In this document: one piece after another, positions 57,001 to 64,000 of the stretch
Position numbering within the stretch: position 1 is the stretch's first letter
Layout of the letters: each line of letters opens with the position of its first letter
From: Epinephelus fuscoguttatus
Taxonomy: Eukaryota; Chordata; Actinopteri; Perciformes; Serranidae
Length of the DNA stretch: 64,000 bases
Assembly: GCF_011397635.1 (NCBI RefSeq)
Contig: NC_064753.1
Span: forward strand, 36,046,322 to 36,110,321
Direction of reading: 5' to 3'
Made by a program: the position numbers and the translations under genes
Notes under the pieces: generated by a model
What the model was told of the DNA's origin: nothing
The model's database searches: none
What the model saw: the letters and a program-made list of their open reading frames with translations, nothing else

Positions 57001-60000
57001 AATCACACGGTTGCAGTGGTAGCACACATCGCCAAAGAGCTTGACAACAGATAAACAAGGAGATTGGGTTTTTATGCAGCAAGCATTACGATGTCTGTCA
57101 TGTCCTCCAAAGCCATTATTTTACTTGGCTCTTTTATTTCTTACCTGGTTATAATGAGTCTCGCAGTAAGCCAACCCCTTCCTCTCATAATGCCGATGAC
57201 CGAGGAACGGCTTCTCACACTTGGCACACACAAAATGCTGTAAACAAAAACAAATGTTGCTGAGGGAGTGGGGAGAAAACCTCCTAATGAAGGCATGTGA
57301 AACTGACTAGAGGAGCAGGTGCCAACACAACATGAATATTACATGAGCGTTACATGAATGTTTACCAACTTAGAAATGTTTTTTAAAAAGTTACAGGCTT
57401 GACCTATGGAGAAATATTACTGTAGTTATCCTTTAGTGTTGTTTTTAAAATCACATTTAGCCCATCAGTGTGATGAAGACACCACTGTAATGTTCAAAGT
57501 TCCCATGGTGTTTTTAAATACTTCTACTTTTCTGGTGCCTGCCAGATAACAGTTCCTGAAGTGGTTAGATAGAAAATTTATTTCGGCTAATGGCTGTCTT
57601 TAGTATTAAATTGACTGCTACACACTGCTGATAGCTTTGAGCTTTTTGAACAGTATAAAATTCAGCAGCCTTTAGACAGATGAATGCACAACTTGATCTG
57701 CTGCGCTCTGCCTCGGGAGAATTCATCTTTTTAAAAGTGCTCGCATATCTCCTACTGCCTCCAATTAGCTCATTAACAGTGTTTTGGTACTAAAGTGGTT
57801 TATTTAATGAATTACATTTTGTTATGCACAAGCAATGGTAACTTAATGTAAAATTCATTAAAAAATGTTTTGCTTCTGTGTGAAGGCATCACATATAATA
57901 TCAAATATAAAAAGGTGGTCAGTATGACGTTTGTCCGCTATTATTAGACTGGGTCAGCAGTCCTTCTGAAGTCTACTCCCCTTACTCTTACATGAAACGT
58001 GCAGAGGAATTTTACTTAAATTCCTCATGAAATGAAAAATACATTGCCCCAGTTTTAATCCCGTGTCTCTGTGTAAATTGATTATTCATATCTTGTTAAA
58101 TGCCCGATATACATCAAAAAATCTGTGTCAAAGTCTTTACATTAAAAACCCTGTCTTTTCTCTTTCTGTAAAACTAGGTTAAACACTTTTAAATGTTTGA
58201 TGGCTCATCCTGCACTCAGGGGCGTTTACAAAAGTTCATCCAATAACGTCAGACTTTATCGTTTGTAGGTTGTAGTAGCTAACAGAGCAATGTGGAGAGA
58301 TAGAAGAGATGTGTGTTTGGATATCAGTGGACAAAACCTGACCGACGTCTAATTCACTCATCTCCCTCATCCTTTTCCTGATCTAACAGCAAGAGAGGTG
58401 TGTGTGAAGCCAACAGTCCGCTCAGCAGCAGATTCCGCTGTAGCTCCTTATTGCCCTAAACTCTCTTTTTAGTGGTCTAATCAAATGCAAATGATTTGAA
58501 TTAAATTGCTCTTGTAGCTAAACACTGTTCAAATATTCTGTTTCACTGTGAATTCGTCACAGTACAGCAACTAAGGACGCTCTTACTTCCATTTCACAGG
58601 GACTTTAAACACTTGTTATGCTCAGTTTAAGTTCTGGATGAATTAATGCCACATAATGTTACTTACTCTTAATTATTTCCTTATGTTTGTGTTTAATGGC
58701 CCATTTTGTGTTCCTCTCTCTAGAAATTTGGACACATCAAATTTCCTAATCAGTTACACTTACTATTCCTTATTTCTTCCAAACAAATATCCAATCATAA
58801 ACACAGTAAACACCAGAAGGCCTTGCTTTCTTAAGGAGGAGCAACCTCCCAAAGTAAACTAATTATAAATGTCTCATTCTTGTTGACAAACCTCCACATG
58901 CCACTGCTTGCCCATGGCATTGACAACACGCCCTTCGATGGGTCTCCTACAAGCGCCACAGATTGGTACACCCATCTTGTCGTGGCATGGCAAACAGAAG
59001 AGCTCTCCCTTCAGTTCCCTGGCTTCAGCTGTCAGTTCCTTGCTGTGGACAGAGAAACATGGAAAACACATTAAAAATAATTTCTCATGTGGCCCTGAAA
59101 TATATTCTGAAGCTAAGAGTGTGCAGTTTTCTGTGCTCAACAGTGGAGTTTAGAGGTGAGACTGACCCACAGTTGTTGCAGTTGAAGTGGTCTGGGTGAT
59201 AGGGGTCATTCTTAAAGATCAGCGGCTGCTCTTCAATGATGGCATGGCACTTCTGGCAGATGTATTTGCCCAGGCCACGAGCTTTCTCGCGGTTATGGCA
59301 CGTGCGACACAGGTGCCTTAGGGAAATAGTGAAGAACAAAATTTAGGGGTGTCAAGAAAGTATAATAAGTATAATATAACATTTTGACATATTCTGTCAC
59401 AAATACTCAAAATTTAATTATTTGTTAGAACGCAAAAGTGAGAGAGTCAGCAGTTTGACGTGTGTGTAACCACCTGTTTTACGGGCTGCCACAATTTTAT
59501 ATTAAGACTGTAATAAGATGGGATACTTACCTGCCAGCATTTTTGACAAACCCCACGTCTGCGAGCACAGCCTGGCAAATGTCACAGCAGAAGCAGTCAG
59601 GATGCCAACTATTGTTCATGGCCTTAATGACACGACCGATGATGAACTCCCCTGAGGGAAAGGCATAAGTGAGAGATCAGTTTAGGGTAAGTCTAAGTTT
59701 GACGCTTCCAATATTTGTTGGGAGTGGATGCTATTTTTTGGGTACTGTACAGTAGTTCCTAATGAGCACTCCATTACGGAGTCCTAGTGTTACTAAAACG
59801 CACTACAGTGCTTCCTATAGTGTTCTCAAAGTGACACTTTAAAGCTGAATGCATTTAAATTGTCCATTTAATTTAATTAGAGCATGTCTACCTCTCCCTG
59901 GACACAGTCAAGCAGATTTAAATTAATCTTACATAGCACTAAAATGCATCTCGGGTGATGTAAAAAGAAGTGGGAAGTTCTAAATAAAAGTTTGAACAGA

Positions 60001-63000
60001 CTTAAAGATGAGTGAGGACACACTGGGATCTGATCTCTTCAACGGTCAGGGATGCTTACATCCACATATGTACCGCAGTGCAGTGGTTTCTAAACTGTGT
60101 GGGGAGACGTGGTGAAGGCTTAATTCTTTGGTATATACTGCTTGCTATGCATAAAGCTGTTTGTGAAAGATCTGCTGAATAACCGTTGAGCTGACAACTC
60201 TCCAAAAGCAAAAGGGGAATTGACAAAAGATGTTCCAATGCCATTTTTTCCTTCCCGTGTCCCACGTCAGTCATGAAAAATACATGATTAATAATGGGGA
60301 AATTCCAGTGTAAGATGTTGCCAAATTGCTGACAGTTTGCTAACGGCTAACATTACACTGTTTACTGGAAATTAATTCTTCTTTGCCGCTCTAAAATGTT
60401 AGTTGACGTTGGCTGCACTGTACAACTTGCTGTGTAGGCTGTTGTTTTAGAGAGGTGAAGAAGAACTGATTTCCACAAAAACTGCCACTGGTGCCACTGA
60501 CAGGCACTTACATTCACATACTCTCTCATACCCAATCCAGCATTTTAGGCAGTATCGGAGGCATTTCCAATACTGGTATTGGTATTGGAATAATTGGAGG
60601 ACTGACAAAAAGGATCTGGGAACCACTGTTGTGGCATGAACACAGATGTGTCTGTGACAGCATTAAATGAATGCTTATTTAACATTTTGTATGTGTTTAT
60701 ATCATGGCAAACCTCCCTCACACAACTGAAGGCAGGGGTTTCAAGTTTAATCCCACAGGAGGTCCCACAAAGCCAAATCAATCCCCTTCCTAGCAACTGT
60801 AATTTTTTTAGTCCATCTTCAGTCCTCAGAAAAGAAATCAATTTCGAGCAGGAAAGCAAAGCCTCATCACAAATCATCAGATGAGGCACACCTGAGATGC
60901 ATTCTGGTACCAGGTCTATCTCAACTGGCTCTAGACACAGAATATATCTGAATACAAAATACTTCCTTACATAAAGTGGTTGCTAGTCTCCTTGGAGTTT
61001 ACACATACTGTAACCACACAAATATATTACATCTGGACAGGCCCTAAATAAATAAGGCCATGTTACACTCACCACACTGGTGACAGCAAGGGGCAAAGAG
61101 CATCTGGAAGTCATGTTCACAATATTTTCTTCCTTCAAACTGTGAAGAGAGGAACATTGAGATTCCTTCACTCAAGAGAAACAGTCAAAACATTCTCTAT
61201 ATAAAGGAGAACCAGAAACATCATCACCACACATGCAGCACACAAAGAATAGCTGTGTCTCAATTCAGGAGCTGCAGCCTTTGAAGGACGCAGCCTTCGC
61301 AGTCGACGTCGGCCAAGTCCTTTGAAGACCGCAAAAGCCAAACTTAACGGTCTCCGAAATGGAACTGCATGGTCTACAGAGGATTTCCTGGTTGCATCAC
61401 CAGTTGTTCTCGTACAGACCCGTTACCTAGCAACCAGATGCACTTGACGAAAGATGGAGTAAGCTAGTAAGATAGTTAGCCTTAAATCATGGACCCAGAG
61501 ATTGTTATTATATTCTTTTTTTTTTTTTTTTTTTTAAATTTAATACTTCAGGAGATGATTCACTACCGGAGACATCGCCGTTTGATATATTTCAGGCTGA
61601 TGATCCGCTTCCAGGTAAACCTATTAAATTAAGATTGTTTAAGCTGTGTGCTTTTAGCTAACAGTAATGTTAACAACAGTTAACCAGTAGCTAGGTAACA
61701 ACTGTTAGTTAACTTAACTTAGTATATAATCGTCAATAGCGCGCAATGCATCTTGGGACAGACTGGGCCACAAAGGATTTATCTGCTGCATCCTCCAAAA
61801 TGTGGGAAAAAGGGCTGCATTTCTCGCCCGCATTTGAAGGAGCCTTCGAAATGGGACAGTCTTAGTCGCGCTGATATGATGCAATTGGTCTTCAAATGCA
61901 ATCTTCAAAGGTTGCAGCCCCTGCATTGAGACACAGCTACTGGCTCATTATTACGTTTATTTTAGAAATGATTTACTGCGATTATCTGAGTGCACTACCT
62001 CATAGAAGAGTCCCTCAGGGAACTGCTGGAAACACTGTGCGCACACAAAGCACTGCTCGTGGTACAGTTCTCCATTACTGTTGACAATCTTCTCAGTCGG
62101 AGCAAAGCCACTCTTACACCGCTCACAGGCCGCACTGGCCAGGGCATTAGCAATGCTGTTGCACGAGAGAAGAAAATACATATTAGTACAGTGCTTCCCT
62201 GGAGTCCCTGTGAAACGTTAGGCTGACAAATAACTGGCATGCACGGCTAGACCACTGTTTATCATTTCTCACATAGCTCCTACATTAACTGCTGCGCTTG
62301 TTTCAGCAGCTGTCACCATGGAGAGTGGAAAATAATATGTGAATCAGTTGGGGAACTCACTAACACCGTTACTCACTGCACAGCCACTGCCTAATTTGGT
62401 AAAGGGGTAGAGGTACTGCAACACACACACACACTCAAGCACAATAACCTGACTAGTAACCACCAGACTTAGACATTATCTTATCCATGTACAGCCCAAT
62501 ACTTTGGCACAGCCAACAAGTTTCTGTCACTATTACTGTAATGTTCAAGGCCAATGCTGACATAGGCTTGGTGTGGAACACAAAGATGTTAAAATCAAGT
62601 TGCAGACTAAAACAACAGTAGCTAACCTAGCCAATCTTAATTTTATGTTAGTTTATTATTTTCCCCAGTAATAGCATATCATGCATTAGTTGCTATCTTT
62701 AACTTCAAGTCAATTATGGTCATACCTGAATGCTCATAAAGGAAATTAGAGTCCAGGGGCAGTGAATGCTAATGATTAACATTTAGTTTGAGAGTTAAAA
62801 CCCAGTGACAGCTAATTAGCATGCTAATCCTACAGTTAGCTTCGCTATAAGGAAGAACACTAACGTTACCGTTATTTTGGCTTACTGTTTCCGTTAGTGA
62901 ACTAACTTTGACACAGCAGCTGTAAACCAACATTTAAATTGTTAGCGTGTACCAAAATATGCTGATAATAACATTTTTGCTGGTGCTCTAAGAAGGGTGC

Positions 63001-63155
63001 ACTATTTTAGCATAGCGGTTAGCTACCCTGATAGCTACGCTGGCAAGCTAGTATGACGTTAGCTTTAGCTTGTTAGTTGAAGTTAGCGGTTTGCTACTAG
63101 CTACCCAAGCTAATGAAAACTCTCACCTGCCCGTCATTCCAGCCACCCCCAGCAT
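53941..63155 (-). CDS. lims1: LIMS1 / PINCH-1, five-LIM-domain focal adhesion adaptor
   Basis: Coding exons in transcript order: 63155-63127, 62155-61999, 61139-61073, 59651-59531, 59316-59167, 59042-58892, 57237-57145, 57039-56991, 56864-56789, then either 54055-53941 or 56554-56416. All join in phase with GT-AG introns. The 53.9-kb ending gives 335 residues, the 56.4-kb ending 343. LIM domains lie at about residues 20-72, 81-131, 145-194, 203-253 and 262-313, all with the Cys/His/Asp zinc ligands present. Known: the first LIM domain of PINCH binds integrin-linked kinase, the fourth Nck2 and the fifth RSU1; with parvins this forms the IPP complex at integrin adhesions. Near-identity to mammalian PINCH-1 and the tail ending ALGRK favour lims1 over lims2. 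An in-frame TAA lies two codons upstream of the start. Confidence 0.96.
54402..55705. mobile_element. TTAA-flanked element with nested MITE, in lims1
   Basis: Ends AGGGAACCTATTATGCT and AGCATGATAGGTCCTCT are inverted repeats, with TTAA immediately outside each (54398-54401 and 55706-55709). From about 55091 to 55536 a second element rich in GTTTTCG/AAAACG motifs is inserted. It lies between the two alternative last exons of lims1. Confidence 0.7.
55885..56002 (-). mobile_element. fragment of the 17058-type SINE
   Basis: It contains GGAGCCTATCCCAGCTGACA and ACCCTGGACAGGTCACCAGA, the 3' body of the same SINE family as at 17058 and 17905. Only about 115 bases remain. Confidence 0.75.
56416..56554 (-). 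CDS. lims1: lims1 alternative last exon A (basic tail)
   Basis: The acceptor is GGTAACTCAG. It encodes [20 protein letters not shown], then a highly basic Arg/Lys-rich helix and a stop after PAVCL. It supplies the last zinc-ligand pair of LIM5 (C and C of VCKHC), so it yields a full protein of 343 residues. No good AATAAA was seen in the following 500 bases, so its poly(A) site is unclear. Confidence 0.85.
56789..56864 (-). CDS. lims1: lims1 exon 9 (LIM5 core)
   Basis: It encodes [20 protein letters not shown] then TKLTLK, leaving two bases (AA). It is the last exon common to both isoforms, and its donor AA|GTAAGT feeds two alternative terminal exons. Confidence 0.95.
56991..57039 (-). CDS. 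lims1: lims1 exon 8 (start of LIM5)
   Basis: It encodes [16 protein letters not shown] plus one base, the first zinc-ligand pair of LIM5. The acceptor TTGTCAAG is pyrimidine-poor, but the frame and homology are clear. Confidence 0.94.
57145..57237 (-). CDS. lims1: lims1 exon 7 (LIM4)
   Basis: It encodes [20 protein letters not shown] through ETHYNQ, phase 0 on both sides. It completes LIM4, which in mammals binds the SH3 adaptor Nck2. Confidence 0.95.
57241..58885. other. lims1: lims1 intron 6, no other feature
   Basis: 1.65-kb intron. No exon or clear transposon was recognised. Confidence 0.4.
58892..59042 (-). CDS. lims1: lims1 exon 6 (LIM3/LIM4)
   Basis: It encodes [20 protein letters not shown], the linker, and LIM4 from [20 protein letters not shown] to HVE. 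It ends in phase 0 before a GTTTGT donor. Confidence 0.95.
59167..59316 (-). CDS. lims1: lims1 exon 5 (end LIM2, start LIM3)
   Basis: It encodes [20 protein letters not shown] then CQKCHAII through FNCNNCG. It completes LIM2 and carries the N-terminal zinc finger of LIM3. Confidence 0.95.
59531..59651 (-). CDS. lims1: lims1 exon 4 (LIM2)
   Basis: It encodes [20 protein letters not shown] through GFVKNAG plus two bases. It holds the middle of LIM2, including the W-H-P-x-C zinc ligand block. Confidence 0.95.
61073..61139 (-). CDS. lims1: lims1 exon 3 (LIM1/LIM2 junction)
   Basis: It encodes [20 protein letters not shown] then QC plus one base. It ends LIM1 (final ligands C69 and D72) and starts LIM2. 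The acceptor is CTCTTCACAG and the donor G|GTGAGT. Confidence 0.95.
61252..61937. mobile_element. TA-flanked MITE filling lims1 intron 2
   Basis: Ends GCTGTGTCTCAATTCAGGAG and TGCATTGAGACACAGC are long inverted repeats, extending inward through GCAGCCTTTGAAG-like sequence, with TA on both sides (61250-61251 and 61938-61939). It is 686 bp of an 859-bp intron. A T20 run sits at 61516-61535. TA duplication suggests a Tc1/mariner-type mobiliser. Confidence 0.75.
61999..62155 (-). CDS. lims1: lims1 exon 2 (LIM1)
   Basis: It encodes [18 protein letters not shown] through PEGLFYE, phase 0 at the 3' end. It covers most of LIM domain 1, the ILK-binding domain. Where the common mammalian isoform starts at MANALAS, this gene has IANALAS, so no start codon exists here. 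Confidence 0.95.
63127..63155 (-). CDS. lims1: lims1 first coding exon
   Basis: It encodes MLGVAGMTG plus two bases, donor AG|GTGAGT-like. It resembles the short alternative N-terminus (MLGVAAGM...) known for a mammalian LIMS1 isoform. The TAA two codons before the ATG fixes the start within this exon. Confidence 0.9.
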
Positions 63156-63345
63156 CACCTCTTAGCACGACACTTTCAGACACGTAGCTAATAAGCAGCA
63201 ACAAACTAGTGTGCTACAACTGTTCGCTGAGTTGGCAAAGTTGATGAGGGGAAAGCAGGCTGTGTCGTCCCCTCCCAGCGGAGCCGTGCCGAGCCGTGTC
63301 TGAGCTGGCAGCCGCTTCAGGCCACCCACTCAGGGAGTGTCGATG
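63156..63345 (-). promoter_or_regulatory. lims1: lims1 5' UTR and probable promoter
   Basis: Just upstream of the start exon the sequence becomes GC-rich with several CpGs (63240-63330), including CCCCTCCC-type Sp/KLF boxes, and no TATA box is seen. This fits a housekeeping-type promoter, but the transcription start is not visible. Confidence 0.4.
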
Positions 63346-64000
63346 GAAGTTTAACATCATCAGTTTCTACATCTGCTGCAGCACTCTGACCTGAATTAGT
63401 ACAGCCTCATCGTGCTGGATACAAAGGTGAGGGAGGCTGTAATGCATTCGATTTTCAAATCAACTTTCAATTGGATAAAGTAGTGTTTGTCTAAAAATAA
63501 TTGTCAGTAGTTTTATATTCCTCATCTACTACTTCTTTGGTGTCCTATTATCTTGTGATTATAAGTGTGACAAACTGCCTCTCAAGCTTTCTAATTTGCA
63601 CAACCAAGCCTTTGGAGCTGGAGGATTGTGGATCATGTATAATCAGCATGTACTGTCTGGAAACAAGTAAAAAGAAATTGATTGATAATGGTGTAATCTT
63701 TGTCTTGGATGAACTGCAATATTTCTTTAAATCTGTTTCTGTAAAAACAACAAACAAGAAAGCTTTTAAGACCTCTCAAATGATTGGTAAAATTATATCT
63801 AATAAAAACAACTAAGGTGTATTATTTCCAGGTTTACATCTCCCTTGTACAATTTAATGTTTGTCTGTAATAATTTTTGTGTTATGTTTTTTCTTTTGTT
63901 GTGTTTGATTTTGTTATTTCACATATGATGAATGAATGAATGAAATAAATATGTACAATGTACTTTTATATTTGAAATATAATCAATAAAAAAATATGTT
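63346..64000. other. upstream flank of lims1, no gene identified
   Basis: An open + strand frame at 63501-63815 encodes a 104-residue sequence I do not recognise. The segment ends with a (TGAA)n run (about 63928-63944) and AATAAA-rich A/T sequence, a pattern common at retroelement 3' ends. The frame is therefore probably not a host gene. Confidence 0.35.

Noticed and set aside
63501..63815. 104-codon frame upstream of lims1 as a head-to-head gene
   Set aside because: No recognisable domain and no splice structure. The segment ends in a retroelement-like TGAA tail.
1..64000. CRISPR arrays, operons, prophage or bacterial signals
   Set aside because: Gene structure and repeats are those of a vertebrate nucleus. 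The tandem repeats found have no spacer architecture.

Overview
This window looks like nuclear DNA of a ray-finned fish, most likely a percomorph teleost. The evidence is vertebrate-type split genes with GT-AG introns, (GT)n microsatellites, and teleost-type repeats: Tc1-like elements, L1-, L2- and RTE/Rex-type LINE fragments, tRNA-like SINEs and hAT or TTAA-type MITEs. No prokaryotic, organellar or CRISPR features were seen.

Layout. Positions 1-33.4 kb hold no gene I can support. They are a mosaic of transposon debris, simple repeats and single-copy-looking DNA, some of which has the AT-rich, homeodomain-site-like texture of conserved noncoding sequence. From about 34.4 to 50.6 kb on the + strand lies a five-exon (as located) gene for a membrane protein of the KAP P-loop NTPase family, close to NKPD1-like proteins. 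One more exon must exist between exons 2 and 3, because the phases do not fit, but I could not locate it. From about 63.2 down to 53.9 kb on the - strand lies lims1 (PINCH-1), complete, with eight shared coding exons and two alternative last exons that each finish the fifth LIM domain with a different tail. The two genes converge: their stop codons are 3.3 kb apart, and plausible polyadenylation signals are about 0.6 kb apart.

The KAP-like protein has both nucleotide-binding motifs altered (no GxGKS/T loop, no paired Asp in the Walker B position), two predicted membrane helices and a C-terminal SAM-like segment. It is better thought of as a pseudo-NTPase scaffold. LIMS1 is the five-LIM adaptor of the ILK-PINCH-parvin focal-adhesion complex. 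Nothing suggests that the two genes share a pathway.

I did not find a clearly new biological system. The most useful leads are the unlocated KAP exon in a transposon-filled intron, the paired lims1 terminal exons, a 55-bp perfect inverted repeat near 26.4 kb, a 187-bp intronic tandem array, and a TTAA-flanked element carrying a small coding exon.
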